Positions 34,865-43,818 are shown, numbered from the stretch's first letter. The stretch: DNA of 64,000 nt from Pseudomonas sp. MN1F (GCF_009391885.1 NZ_VZII01000051.1:1-64000); one strand, 5' to 3'. Notes: generated from the sequence alone by a model not told the origin. Translations and numbers: made by a program.

Positions 34865-36811
34865 TCAGCTTTGTTCCACGCGGTTACGGCCTAGATCCTT
34901 GGCCCGGTACAACGCGGTATCGGCGCGCTTGAGCACCTGGTCGCCACGTTCGCCGGAACGGAAGGCGCTCAAACCGATGGATGTGGTGATGACCACGCGC
35001 TCACCCTTGAAATGGAACGGGCAGGCCTCGATCGCCGCGCGCAGCGCTTCGGCCACTTGAACAGCGGCGGCGGGCGAGGTCTGCGGCAGCAACAGCACGA
35101 ACTCTTCGCCACCGAACCGGGCAATGAAATCACGTGGGCGCAGGCGTTTGCGCAATTGGTCGGCAACGATCTTCAGCACCTTGTCGCCGGCCAGGTGGCC
35201 GTAACTGTCGTTGATGCGCTTGAAGTGGTCCAGGTCGAGGATTGCCATGGCCAGGTGACCGCCGCTTTCCTGCCAGTCGAGCATTTCGCGCTCGACCTGC
35301 TCGGTCCAGGCTGCACGGTTGGGCAAGCCGGTCAGTGGATCGATCAGCGCCTTCTGCCGTTGTTCTTCCAGGTGTTCGCGATAGCCAAGCGCTTCCTGCT
35401 CCATGCTCGCCACCCGCTCGGCCAGGCCCTGCAGGCGCCCGGCAAGTTCCTGCTCACGGCGGTCACGTTCATGCTGGTGCTCGTCCATGGTGCCCAGCAG
35501 TGTTTCCAGGCGGTTTTCCAGGATGTGCTTGAGGCTGTCCACATCCACTGCGCCCTGCACGCTGCTTTGCAAGCCATCGACCTGTTCACGCAGCTGGCTG
35601 TCGAGTTCGCGCGCGGCGGAACTGTTGTCGGCATGGCCGGCGCTGGCTTCGTGCAGGTGGCTCTGGAAGCTGTCGAGGCGCTCATTGAGCTGCTGCAGGT
35701 AGGTTTCGAATTCGTGCTGGCCGCTGTCGGTGATCGCCAGCATGAGCACGGCCAGGTCATCGAGGACCGGGATCAGTTCATACCAGTTCAGCCCGCGTGC
35801 TACCCGCTCGCGCATTACCAGGGCCTGAGCCTTGTGGCGCTCGGGGAGGCTGAGGTCATCCAGCAGGCCGATCAGCGTCTGCTCGATGTGCGCAGCGACC
35901 TGGCTGTAAGGGGGTTCCACCGCATCGGGAAGGGAATAGGGGCCGTCCTCACCGAAGATTTCTTCGAGCGGCGCAGGCACCGCGGCTGCCGGGGGCTCAG
36001 GCTGTTCCTGCACCTCGGGCGCATGATCGGCCTGCGGCTCAGCTTCAGGCTGGGCCACTACCGGTTGTTCAACGCCGTGAGGCTCTACAAGCTGCTCCGG
36101 CTGGGCGACAAGGGCAGCCTCCTCAGGCTCCGGGGCAGGCGCGGCGGCAGCCAGAGGTTGCAGCTCGTCCGCATCACGCGGCGGCAAGTCGACCAGTACA
36201 GGCCCGTCCGGCTGCGGTTGGGCTTCGGCCGGCGCGATTTCAGGCGCAGCTTGTGCAGACTGACCAGCCTCTGCCTGAGGCTCGTTGTCTCGGTTACCGA
36301 ACAGGCGCTGCAAGAAGCCCGGCCGGGCCTCGTCATCCGGCTTGCTCAGCGACGAAAGGGCACGCCCTTGCAGGCCACTGAGTTCACCCAGCAGTGGCGG
36401 TAACTCGCGTGACTGGGCGACCCCGCCATCGAGCTTCTTCGCCAGCTTTTTCAGTGGCCGGGCAACTTCACCGGGCAGTGGCAAAGCTTGCAGCTGGGTA
36501 ACCAGCGCGTTCAGGGCATCACTGACCTGATTCATGCGGGTTTCCCGGCGCTGCTCGGAGTCCAGCACCGCCTTTTCCAGACGCGGAATCAACCCGGCAA
36601 GGCCGGCGTCCATGTTGTCGCTGCGGATGACCTCGCGCATTTCCTTCATGCACTGGTCGACGACCTTGTCGCTGCCTTCGGCCGCCAGGGTACTGCGCAC
36701 CAGGCCACGGCGCAGCAGGTCGAGACGCGCGTCCCAGCGGCGTTCGAGCTTTTCCTGCTGTTCGATGCTTTTAAGGTATTTTTCTTTCCAGCGCTCGGCT
36801 TCTTCGGTCAT
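34865..36811 (-). CDS. dgcP: Diguanylate cyclase DgcP
   Basis: A 648-residue cytoplasmic protein with no membrane helix. The C-terminal GGDEF domain (about 485-645) has the active GGEEF motif and an intact inhibitory I-site, RPRD, five residues before it. The N-terminal 150 residues are helical, then a low-complexity region rich in Pro, Glu and Ala (about 170-300) precedes a helical middle. Position next to dsbA and the PA5488-type nuclease matches P. aeruginosa PA5487 (DgcP), a cell-pole cyclase tied to biofilm formation and type IV pili via FimV. It is predicted to make c-di-GMP. Confidence 0.9.
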   Translation of the reverse strand: MTEEAERWKEKYLKSIEQQEKLERRWDARLDLLRRGLVRSTLAAEGSDKVVDQCMKEMREVIRSDNMDAGLAGLIPRLEKAVLDSEQRRETRMNQVSDALNALVTQLQALPLPGEVARPLKKLAKKLDGGVAQSRELPPLLGELSGLQGRALSSLSKPDDEARPGFLQRLFGNRDNEPQAEAGQSAQAAPEIAPAEAQPQPDGPVLVDLPPRDADELQPLAAAAPAPEPEEAALVAQPEQLVEPHGVEQPVVAQPEAEPQADHAPEVQEQPEPPAAAVPAPLEEIFGEDGPYSLPDAVEPPYSQVAAHIEQTLIGLLDDLSLPERHKAQALVMRERVARGLNWYELIPVLDDLAVLMLAITDSGQHEFETYLQQLNERLDSFQSHLHEASAGHADNSSAARELDSQLREQVDGLQSSVQGAVDVDSLKHILENRLETLLGTMDEHQHERDRREQELAGRLQGLAERVASMEQEALGYREHLEEQRQKALIDPLTGLPNRAAWTEQVEREMLDWQESGGHLAMAILDLDHFKRINDSYGHLAGDKVLKIVADQLRKRLRPRDFIARFGGEEFVLLLPQTSPAAAVQVAEALRAAIEACPFHFKGERVVITTSIGLSAFRSGERGDQVLKRADTALYRAKDLGRNRVEQS

Positions 36812-36909
36812 GCCTGGATCCGCGACGGGTAATGCATCTGTGGGCTGTGTAATTACACGCTGTCGGCGCGCCCAGCGAACACTTGAGGGCTTGCCGCGCT
36901 TTAGCTGAT

Positions 36910-37764
36910 CTAGCTCAAGACCGGCAGCGTATCCACAGTCAGTGCATCAGGCAATCGGATCTCCACCGCAACGGGAAGATGGTCGGAAATCGGCTGCGCC
37001 AGCACCTCGACCCGCTCCAGGGTCAGGCTCGGGCTGAGCAGGATGTGGTCCAGGCAGCGCTGCGGGCGCCAGCTGGGGAAGGTGGCTTCGACCTGGGGTG
37101 CGATCAGGCCCAGATCGCGCAGGGGCGAATGCTCGAGCAGGTCGGTTGCGTGGGTATTCATGTCCCCCATCAGGACCTGATGGCGGTAGCCGCCAATCAG
37201 CTCACGGATGTAGCCCAATTGCAGGGCGCGCGTCTTGGCACCCAGGGCCAGGTGCATCATGACCACGATCAGCGCATCCTCACCCTCACCAAAACGCACC
37301 AGGATCGCACCCCGGCCGGCCGGGCCGGGCAGCGGGTGATCTTCGAGGAGCTGCGGCTTCAGGCGGCTGAGCACGCCATTGCTGTGCTGGGCAAAACGCC
37401 CGAGGTTGCGATTGAGCTGCTGGTACCAGTAAGGGAAGGAACCCAGTTGGGCCAGGTGCTCCACCTGGTTGACGTAGCCAGAGCGCAGGCTGCCGCCATC
37501 GGCCTCCTGCAGGGCCACCAGGTCGAAGTCGTTGAGCAACTGACCGATTTTCTGCAGGTTACCGGCCCGCCCGGTGTGCGGCAGCAGGTGCTGCCAACTG
37601 CGGGTCAGGTAATGCCGGTAGCGCTCGGTGCTGATGCCGACCTGGATGTTGAAGCTCAGCAGCCGCAGACGACCATCCTCGGGCAGGCCTGTGGCCTGCA
37701 GGTGATGCTCGTTGACCTGCGGCTGGTGCAGGCCAATGCCACGCGCGGTTCTGAAGCGGCGCAT
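36910..37764 (-). CDS. Endonuclease/exonuclease/phosphatase family protein
   Basis: A 284-residue EEP-fold hydrolase: LRLLSFNIQVGI (start motif with Asn), DFDLVALQEADGG (catalytic Glu), IVVMMHLALG, VLMGDMNTHATD (Asp/Asn) and the final SDHLPVAVEI (His). All metal-binding and catalytic residues of the fold are present. No signal peptide is seen. Substrate could be DNA, a phosphoinositide-like lipid or a nucleotide; the family is too broad to say. The start is 12 bp from the dsbA stop, so it is co-transcribed with dsbA. Confidence 0.88.
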   Translation of the reverse strand: MRRFRTARGIGLHQPQVNEHHLQATGLPEDGRLRLLSFNIQVGISTERYRHYLTRSWQHLLPHTGRAGNLQKIGQLLNDFDLVALQEADGGSLRSGYVNQVEHLAQLGSFPYWYQQLNRNLGRFAQHSNGVLSRLKPQLLEDHPLPGPAGRGAILVRFGEGEDALIVVMMHLALGAKTRALQLGYIRELIGGYRHQVLMGDMNTHATDLLEHSPLRDLGLIAPQVEATFPSWRPQRCLDHILLSPSLTLERVEVLAQPISDHLPVAVEIRLPDALTVDTLPVLS

Positions 37765-37776
37765 GGGGTACGCCGC

Positions 37777-38412
37777 TTACTTAGCGGCGCGCTCCTTGGC
37801 GATCAGTTGGTCGGCGACGTTCAGCACGCCGTCCGGACCGCCTGCGGTACCCAGGTCGAAGCGGTACTTGCCGTTCACCACCATGCTCGGTACGCCGGTG
37901 ATTTCGTACTTCTTCGCCAGTTCCTTGGCCTGGTTGACCTGGCCCTTGATGGCGAACGAGTTGAAGGTAGCGAGGAACTTGTCCTTGTCGACGCCCTGGG
38001 TGGCGAGGAAGTCGGCCATGTCTTGCGGGTCGGTCAGGCGCTTGCGCTGGTTCTGGATGGCGTCGAAGACTGCGGCATGAACCTTCTGCTCGACGCCCAT
38101 GGCTTCGAGGGTCAGGAACATCTGGCCGTGGGCGTCCCACGGGCCGCCGAACATGGCCGGTACGCGCTTGAAGTTGACGTCCTTGGGCAGCTTCTCGACC
38201 CATGGGTTGATAGTCGGCTCGAAGTGGTAGCAGTGTGGGCAGCCATACCAGAACAGCTCGACCACTTCGATCTTGCCTGGCTGGGATACCGGAACAGGGT
38301 TGCTCAGCTCGATGTATTCCTTGCCGGCAGTGGCAGGCTCTGCAGCCTGGACGGCAGTCATCCCGAAGACGCTGGCAGCGACCAGCGCGGCGCTGAGAAT
38401 CAGTTTACGCAT
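37777..38412 (-). CDS. dsbA: Periplasmic thiol:disulfide oxidoreductase DsbA
   Basis: A 211-residue protein with signal peptide (RKLILSAALVAASVFGMTAVQA) and a thioredoxin fold. The redox motif is CPHC in VVELFWYGCPHCYHFEP, and the cis-proline is in EITGVPSMVVNGKY. It introduces disulfide bonds into periplasmic proteins and is reoxidised by DsbB at the inner membrane. The ATG has an AGGAG site. A terminator belonging to the cytochrome c4 gene separates it from the upstream transcript. It could oxidise substrates such as AmpDh2 or the CSS-EAL protein. Confidence 0.96.
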   Translation of the reverse strand: MRKLILSAALVAASVFGMTAVQAAEPATAGKEYIELSNPVPVSQPGKIEVVELFWYGCPHCYHFEPTINPWVEKLPKDVNFKRVPAMFGGPWDAHGQMFLTLEAMGVEQKVHAAVFDAIQNQRKRLTDPQDMADFLATQGVDKDKFLATFNSFAIKGQVNQAKELAKKYEITGVPSMVVNGKYRFDLGTAGGPDGVLNVADQLIAKERAAK

Positions 38413-38508
38413 GCTTTACTCCTGAGCATTCATTGGTCGCCTCGACGCGACCTGTGCTGTGACCGGTGGCGAAGGGCCCGAGTTCTGTAGTGTAACGGCT
38501 GCGGACAG

Positions 38509-38535
38509 AAAAAAGGGCGGCCCGCGCCGCCCTTT
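38509..38535 (-). terminator. Terminator of the cytochrome c4 gene
   Basis: The stem AAAGGGCGGC/GCCGCCCTTT with a CCGC loop is followed on the minus strand by a run of six T. It lies 30 bp after the stop at 38566. Confidence 0.9.
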
Positions 38536-38565
38536 CATCTTTAGCGTTGCAGCATTAACCGAATG

Positions 38566-39183
38566 TTAATGCAGGCCCTGGATGTAGCTGGCCAGCGCTT
38601 CGATCTCATGATTGCTCAGCTTGCCGGCGATGGTGCGCATGGTCATCGCATCGCCGTCGTTGGTGCGGTTGCCTTCGCGGAAGTCAGTGAGCTGCTTGGT
38701 CACGTATTGCGAATGCTGGCCGCCCAGGTGCGGGAAGCCGGCGAGGGCGATACCCGCGCCGTTGGGCGAGTGGCAGCCGGTACAGGCAGGCATGCCTTTT
38801 TCCAGGTTGCCACCATTGAACAGCGCCCGGCCACGCTCGACCAACTTGGGATCGGCAGCACCGACGCTGCCTTTCTGGCTGGAGAACCAGGCGGCGATAT
38901 CGGCCAGGTCCTGGTCACTGAAATTGGCCAGCATGCCGGTCATTTCCAGCACGGTGCGCTTGCCCGACTTGATGTCGTGCAGTTGCTTTTCCAGATAGCG
39001 CTGGCCCTGGCCAGCCAGTTTCGGGAAGTTCGGCGCCAGGCTGTTGCCGTCCGGGTTGTGGCAAGCACCACAGACGGCCGTCTTGGCCTGGCCAGCGGCG
39101 GCATCGCCTTTGATAGGTTGCGCAGCAGTGGCCGCACCTGCGACACCCAGGGTCAACAGCAGACTCACGACTAGTTTGTTCAT
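38566..39183 (-). CDS. Diheme cytochrome c4
   Basis: A 205-residue periplasmic electron carrier with signal peptide (NKLVVSLLLTLGVAGAATA). It has two heme-binding sites, CGACH at about residue 37 and CTGCH at about 138, and axial methionines in the two halves (VLEMTGML and TMRTIAGKL-type positions). Such cytochromes carry electrons from the bc1 complex to cytochrome oxidases, here plausibly the aa3 oxidase also in this window. It is close to the cytochrome c5-like gene (30 bp), which is likely in the same operon. Confidence 0.94.
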   Translation of the reverse strand: MNKLVVSLLLTLGVAGAATAAQPIKGDAAAGQAKTAVCGACHNPDGNSLAPNFPKLAGQGQRYLEKQLHDIKSGKRTVLEMTGMLANFSDQDLADIAAWFSSQKGSVGAADPKLVERGRALFNGGNLEKGMPACTGCHSPNGAGIALAGFPHLGGQHSQYVTKQLTDFREGNRTNDGDAMTMRTIAGKLSNHEIEALASYIQGLH

Positions 39184-39214
39184 CAGCTAATCCAACACGG
39201 CTAAGGGTGAAATG

Positions 39215-39586
39215 TTATGTATCGGGACTGCCGCTCATCCAAAGGATGACCAAACGGTAGTCCTCGGCACTGCAGTCCATGCACAATCCACGCGGCGGCA
39301 TAGCCTTGAAACCCTGGGTAACATGCACCACCAGCTGCTCCATGCCTTGCGCCAGCCTTGGCTCCCAAGCTGCCGGGTCACCCTTCTGGGGCGCCTGTGG
39401 CAACTGCCCGGCGTGACAGGCCGCACACGTGCGGTTGTACAACGCCTCGGGATCCTGTGTAGCCTGTGCGCTGAAAAACGGCAGGAACATACCGACAGCT
39501 AGCAGCCATTTCGCCAAGCGAAACGACCTGACAGGGTTGGGGGACGCGCTGCGTTCTGATGCGCGAGCTATTGTTCGACACCCCAT
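39215..39586 (-). CDS. Cytochrome c5-type monoheme protein
   Basis: A 123-residue protein with one CAACH heme site (ALYNRTCAACHAG, about residue 51), an N-terminal signal/anchor (LAKWLLAVGMFLPFFSAQA) and a distal GLCMDCSAEDYRLVILWM segment. That segment's two cysteines are typical of cytochrome c5. The expected axial methionine is in FKAMPPRG. I chose ATG at 39586, with AAGGGG seven bases upstream; the frame continues to 39775 with no family similarity. It is divergent from engB over 124 bp. Confidence 0.85.
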   Translation of the reverse strand: MGCRTIARASERSASPNPVRSFRLAKWLLAVGMFLPFFSAQATQDPEALYNRTCAACHAGQLPQAPQKGDPAAWEPRLAQGMEQLVVHVTQGFKAMPPRGLCMDCSAEDYRLVILWMSGSPDT

Positions 39587-39710
39587 GCACATTCCCCTTC
39601 GCTGAGAGAATGAGCACACAAAAACTGGGGCATTATATACTTCCGCCATCCAAACGGAAACGACACCGCTTGCCAGCCTCGGCTTTGGCAACACCCACAT
39701 CGGATATCCC

Positions 39711-40343
39711 ATGCAAGTCAAGAACCCCATCCTCGGCCTCTGCCAGAAAGCCACATTCGCCCTCAGCGCTGCCAAGGTCGAACAATGCCCGGACGACCAG
39801 GGTTACGAGGTGGCTTTCGCCGGCCGCTCCAACGCCGGCAAATCCAGCGCCCTCAATACCCTGACTCATGCCAGCCTGGCGCGTACCTCGAAAACCCCGG
39901 GGCGCACCCAGCTGTTGAATTTCTTCAGTCTGGACGATGAACGGCGTTTGGTCGACCTGCCGGGCTACGGATATGCAAAAGTCCCGATTCCGCTCAAGCA
40001 GCACTGGCAGAAGCACCTGGAAGCCTACCTGGGCAGCCGTGACTGCCTGAAAGGCATCATCTTGATGATGGATGTGCGTCACCCGATGACCGACTTCGAC
40101 AAGATGATGCTCGACTGGGCCAGAGCCAGTGGCATGCCGATGCATATTCTGCTGACCAAAGCCGACAAGCTCACCCACGGCGCTGGCAAGAACACCTTGC
40201 TCAAGGTGCAGTCGGAAATCCGTAAAGGGTGGGGTGACACGGCGACCATCCAGCTGTTCTCGGCGCCCAAGCGCCTGGGCCTGGAAGAAGCCTACCGGGT
40301 GCTGGCTGACTGGATGAAACTGGAAGACAAGCCGGTTGCCTGA
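39711..40343 (+). CDS. engB: Ribosome biogenesis GTPase EngB (YihA/YsxC)
   Basis: A 210-residue GTPase needed for 50S ribosomal subunit assembly. G-motifs are complete: G1 GRSNAGKSSALN at about 37, G2 TSKTPGRTQLLNFF, G3 LVDLPGYGYAKV, G4 LLTKADKL and G5 FSAPKRLG. Its convergent pairing with polA, with an sRNA gene between them, matches the E. coli polA-spf-yihA order. The ATG at 39711 is consistent with the family N-terminus. Confidence 0.96.
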   Translation: MQVKNPILGLCQKATFALSAAKVEQCPDDQGYEVAFAGRSNAGKSSALNTLTHASLARTSKTPGRTQLLNFFSLDDERRLVDLPGYGYAKVPIPLKQHWQKHLEAYLGSRDCLKGIILMMDVRHPMTDFDKMMLDWARASGMPMHILLTKADKLTHGAGKNTLLKVQSEIRKGWGDTATIQLFSAPKRLGLEEAYRVLADWMKLEDKPVA

Positions 40344-40353
40344 TCTGTAGATA

Positions 40354-40382
40354 CCGGTCCCTGTGGGCAGCCCGCAGGGACC
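40354..40382 (+). terminator. Hairpin downstream of engB
   Basis: GGTCCCTGTGGGC pairs with GCCCGCAGGGACC (one G-T pair) around a short loop, 11 bp after the engB stop. A T-run is lacking on the plus strand, so it is a possible terminator or mRNA-end stabiliser. Confidence 0.55.
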
Positions 40383-40400
40383 GATACTCGAATTTCGGGC

Positions 40401-40531
40401 AAAAAAAACCCCGGACTTCGTATGGGGAGGGGGAAGTTCGGGGTTCAAGTCTGGACCGCTAGGGCGGGGTCCAGGTATCTGCCAACACTTAACACAACAT
40501 AGGAGCATCGAAAGGCTTCACCAGCCATTCA
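40401..40531 (-). ncRNA. ersA: ErsA/Spot 42-like small RNA
   Basis: About 131 nt on the minus strand, just after polA and converging with engB, the position of Spot 42 in E. coli and ErsA in P. aeruginosa (about 132 nt as I recall). The 3' end is an excellent intrinsic terminator: AACCCCG-type stem (arms near 40409-40420 and 40433-40445) followed by eight T at 40408-40401. A second stem, CTGGACC/GGTCCAG, precedes it. The 5' part, reading GAATGGCTGGTGAAGCC, is unpaired-looking. It is preceded by an AlgU-type promoter at 40537-40565. ErsA is an envelope-stress sRNA that base-pairs with mRNAs such as algC and oprD in P. aeruginosa; targets here are not determined. Confidence 0.85.
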
Positions 40532-40536
40532 GTTAC

Positions 40537-40565
40537 TCTGAGTTCCGCTTCACCGGTTTAGTTCC
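40537..40565 (-). promoter_or_regulatory. AlgU (sigma-E) type promoter of the ErsA-like sRNA
   Basis: On the minus strand GGAACT (40560-40565) and TCAGA (40537-40541) form a GAACT-N17-TCAGA arrangement, close to the AlgU consensus GAACTT-N16/17-TCtgA. The predicted start is at about 40531, which gives an RNA of about 131 nt to the terminator. Confidence 0.75.
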
Positions 40566-40679
40566 GGAGCGCTCAAAACTATTTGCGATAGTTTCATGCA
40601 ACTCCTGAACTAATGGCATCGAGCCATGCCAGGATCCGCGTCACTACGTCGCAGATCCTACACACCTTTCCCCGCTCAA

Positions 40680-43427
40680 TCAGTGAGCTTCGTCCCAATT
40701 CGAACCAACACCTGCCTCGACCACCAACGGAACATCCAGCTGCGCGGCGTTGCTCATGTGCGTGCGAATTTCATCTTTCACTTGCTCGACCAGGTCTTCA
40801 CGCACCTCAAGCACCAGTTCGTCGTGCACCTGCAGGATCACCCGTGCGTCCAGGCCGCTCTCGTTCAGCCAGTTGTCGACGTTGACCATGGCGCGCTTGA
40901 TGATGTCGGCGGCTGTGCCCTGCATCGGCGCGTTGATCGCCGTGCGCTCGGCGCCCTTGCGCAGGGCCGGGTTCTTGGCGTTGATGTCCGGCAGGTACAG
41001 GCGACGGCCGAACAGGGTTTCGACGAAGCCCTGCTCGGCGGCCTGGGCGCGAGTGCGCTCCATGTAGGCCAACACGCCCGGGTAGCGGGCGAAGTAGCGG
41101 TCGATGTAGTCCTGCGACTGCTTGCGGTCGACGCCAATCTGCTTGGCCAGGCCAAACGCACTCATGCCGTAGATCAGGCCGAAGTTGATGGCCTTGGCGC
41201 TGCGGCGCTGGTCGGTGGTGACGTCTTCCAGCGCTACGTTGAACACTTCCGCCGCCGTCGCGCGGTGCACGTCCAGATCGTTGCGGAAGGCATGCAACAG
41301 GCCTTCGTCCTTGGCCAGGTGGGCCATGATGCGCAGTTCGATCTGCGAATAGTCCGCCGCCAGCAGCTTGTAGCCGGGGCTGGCAATGAACGCCTGACGA
41401 ATGCGTCGGCCCTCGGCGGTGCGGATCGGGATGTTCTGCAGGTTCGGGTCGCTCGACGACAGGCGCCCGGTGGCGGCCACTGCCTGCTGGTAGGACGTGT
41501 GAATACGCCCGGTGCGCGGGTTGATCTGCCCTGGCAGCTTGTCGGTGTAGGTGCTCTTGAGCTTGCTCAGGCTGCGGTACTGCATCAGCACCTCAGGCAG
41601 CGGGTAGCCTTGCTCGGCAAGTTCGTCGAGCACCGCTTCGGCAGTGGACGGCTGGCCCTTGGCGGTCTTGCTCAGCACCGGCATGCCCAGCTTGTCATAG
41701 AGGATCGCGCCTAGCTGCTTTGGCGAACCGAGGTTGAATTCCTCGCCGGCCAGCGCGTAGGCGCGCTGCTCCAGGTCAACCATCTTCACGCCCAGCTCGC
41801 CGCTTTGTACCTGCAACAACGCAGCATCGACCAGCGCGCCCTGGCGCTCGATCTTGGCCAGCACCGGCACCAGCGGCATCTCGATGTCCATCAGCACCGG
41901 CTGCACGCTTGGCGTCTGCGCCAGGCGCGCCTGCAGCGCGTGGTGCAGGCGCAGGGTGATGTCGGCGTCCTCGGCGGCGTAAGGGCCGGCCTTGTCCAGG
42001 TTGATCTGGTTGAAGGTCAGCTGCTTGGCACCCTTGCCGGCGATGTCCTCGAAGGCGATGGTGGTGTGGTCGAGGTACTTCAGCGCCAGGCTGTCCATGT
42101 CATGCCGGGTGGCAGTGGAATTGAGCACGTACGATTCGAGCATGGTGTCGTAGGCCACACCGCGCATCTCGATGGCTGGCGAGTTGTTGGCAAGGATGTT
42201 GATGTCGTACTTGGCGTTTTGCCCGACCTTGGCCTTGGCCGGGTCTTCCAGCAGCGGCTTCAGCGCCAGCAACACAGCCTCGCGGTCCAGCTGGGCCGGT
42301 GCGCCTTCATAGTCGTGAGCCAGCGGCACATAAGCGGCTTCATGGGGCTCGACCGCGAACGACAGGCCAACCAGCTGCGCCTGCTGGGCGTCCAGGCTGG
42401 TGGTCTCGGTGTCGAAGGCGAACAGCGGCGCCTGGCGCAGCTTCTCCAGCCAGGCGTCGAAGCGGGCTTGATCGAGGATGGTCTCGTACTTGGGCTCGAC
42501 CGTGGCGGCCGGCACTTCGACCGCTGCGACAACATCGCCGGCCCTGGCCGCATCGCGCTGCACATCGGCAATCCAGCTCTTGAACTCCATCTCGGTGTAC
42601 AGCGCCAGCAGCGCTTCGCGGTCAGGCTCGCCGCAGACCAGCGCTTCGACTTCCACATCCAGCGGTACATCGCACTTGATGGTGGCCAGCTCATAGGACA
42701 GGAACGCTGCATCGCGGTGCTCCTCGAGCTTGGCGGGCAAGGTCTTGGCGCCACGGATGGCCAGGGCCGGGACCTTGTCGAGGTTGGCGTACAGGTCGCT
42801 GAGGCCACCGCCGATTCCGGTCAGCAGGCCAACAGCGGTTTTCTCACCGACGCCAGGCACGCCCGGGATGTTGTCGACCTTGTCGCCCATCAGGGCGAGG
42901 AAGTCGATAATGTGTTCCGGGCCAACGCCGAACTTTTCGTGCACACCGGCCACGTCCAGCACACTGCCGGTCATGGTGTTGACCAAGGTCACGTGGCCGT
43001 CCACCAGCTGTGCCATGTCCTTGTCGCCGGTCGAGATGATCACCGGGCGGCCCCGGGTCGCGCTGCTGCGGGCGAGGGTGCCGATCACGTCATCGGCCTC
43101 GACGCCTTCTACGCATAGCAGCGGGTACCCCAGTGCCCGGACGCTGGCGTGCAGCGGCTCGACCTGCACCCGCAGGTCGTCGGGCATGCTCGGGCGGTTG
43201 GCCTTGTATTCGGCGAACATGGCATCGCGGAAGGTCCCGCCCTTGGCGTCGAAGACCACCGCGAACAGGCTGTCGGGGTATTGCTTGCGCAGGCTCTTGA
43301 GCATGTTCAGCACACCCTTGACCGCCCCGGTCGGCATGCCCTTGGAAGTGGTCAGCGGCGGCAGCGCATGGAAGGCGCGGTACAGGTAGGAGGAACCGTC
43401 CACCAGGACGAGGGGCGCTTGGCTCAT
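40680..43427 (-). CDS. polA: DNA polymerase I
   Basis: A 915-residue enzyme with all three domains. The 5'-3' nuclease (1-290) has LVLVDGSSYLYRAFHA and GVEADDVIGTLA. The proofreading domain (about 300-500) has the catalytic FAFDTETTSLD. The polymerase (about 520-915) has motif A DYSQIELRIMAHL, motif B RRSAKAINFGLIYG and motif C LQVHDELVLE. It fills gaps in Okazaki-fragment processing and repair. I chose ATG at 43427 (MSQAPLVLVDG). It is divergent from the DUF2782 gene and is followed by the sRNA gene. Confidence 0.98.
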   Translation of the reverse strand: MSQAPLVLVDGSSYLYRAFHALPPLTTSKGMPTGAVKGVLNMLKSLRKQYPDSLFAVVFDAKGGTFRDAMFAEYKANRPSMPDDLRVQVEPLHASVRALGYPLLCVEGVEADDVIGTLARSSATRGRPVIISTGDKDMAQLVDGHVTLVNTMTGSVLDVAGVHEKFGVGPEHIIDFLALMGDKVDNIPGVPGVGEKTAVGLLTGIGGGLSDLYANLDKVPALAIRGAKTLPAKLEEHRDAAFLSYELATIKCDVPLDVEVEALVCGEPDREALLALYTEMEFKSWIADVQRDAARAGDVVAAVEVPAATVEPKYETILDQARFDAWLEKLRQAPLFAFDTETTSLDAQQAQLVGLSFAVEPHEAAYVPLAHDYEGAPAQLDREAVLLALKPLLEDPAKAKVGQNAKYDINILANNSPAIEMRGVAYDTMLESYVLNSTATRHDMDSLALKYLDHTTIAFEDIAGKGAKQLTFNQINLDKAGPYAAEDADITLRLHHALQARLAQTPSVQPVLMDIEMPLVPVLAKIERQGALVDAALLQVQSGELGVKMVDLEQRAYALAGEEFNLGSPKQLGAILYDKLGMPVLSKTAKGQPSTAEAVLDELAEQGYPLPEVLMQYRSLSKLKSTYTDKLPGQINPRTGRIHTSYQQAVAATGRLSSSDPNLQNIPIRTAEGRRIRQAFIASPGYKLLAADYSQIELRIMAHLAKDEGLLHAFRNDLDVHRATAAEVFNVALEDVTTDQRRSAKAINFGLIYGMSAFGLAKQIGVDRKQSQDYIDRYFARYPGVLAYMERTRAQAAEQGFVETLFGRRLYLPDINAKNPALRKGAERTAINAPMQGTAADIIKRAMVNVDNWLNESGLDARVILQVHDELVLEVREDLVEQVKDEIRTHMSNAAQLDVPLVVEAGVGSNWDEAH

Positions 43428-43501
43428 GAGCAGAATCAACCTTTTCGGCGGGTCCGGAGCTAGAATAGCCGGATCAATGACGACAAAGGGACTAGGTTAT
43501 C

Positions 43502-43789
43502 ATGCGTAAACTCAATCGCCTGTTACTGCTCGGCCTGTTGGCAACCATGCCGGTCGTCACCCTGGCGGCGGAAGACGCCCCCTCGGCCGATCCCGAGGTG
43601 ACCATTCGCACGGAAGGCGATAAAACCATCCAGGAATACCGTCAAAATGGCTTCCTGTATGCGATCAAGATCACGCCGAAACACGGCAAGCCGTATTTCC
43701 TGGTACGCGCCGATGGCACCGATGCCAATTTCATTCGTTCCGACCAGCCGGACATGCTGATCCCGTCCTGGAAGATTTTCGAGTGGTAA
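43502..43789 (+). CDS. DUF2782 exported protein
   Basis: A 95-residue protein with signal peptide (RKLNRLLLLGLLATMPVVTLA) and a DUF2782 core: VTIRTEGDKTIQEYRQNGFLYAIKITPKHGKPYFLVRADG, ending SWKIFEW. It is probably periplasmic. The family is conserved next to polA and thrB across pseudomonads but has no known function. The ATG at 43502 overlaps no other gene, and polA is divergent. A terminator-like structure lies between it and thrB. Confidence 0.88.
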   Translation: MRKLNRLLLLGLLATMPVVTLAAEDAPSADPEVTIRTEGDKTIQEYRQNGFLYAIKITPKHGKPYFLVRADGTDANFIRSDQPDMLIPSWKIFEW

Positions 43790-43818
43790 GCTGACGCGCG
43801 CACCGTTCACATCAACCC

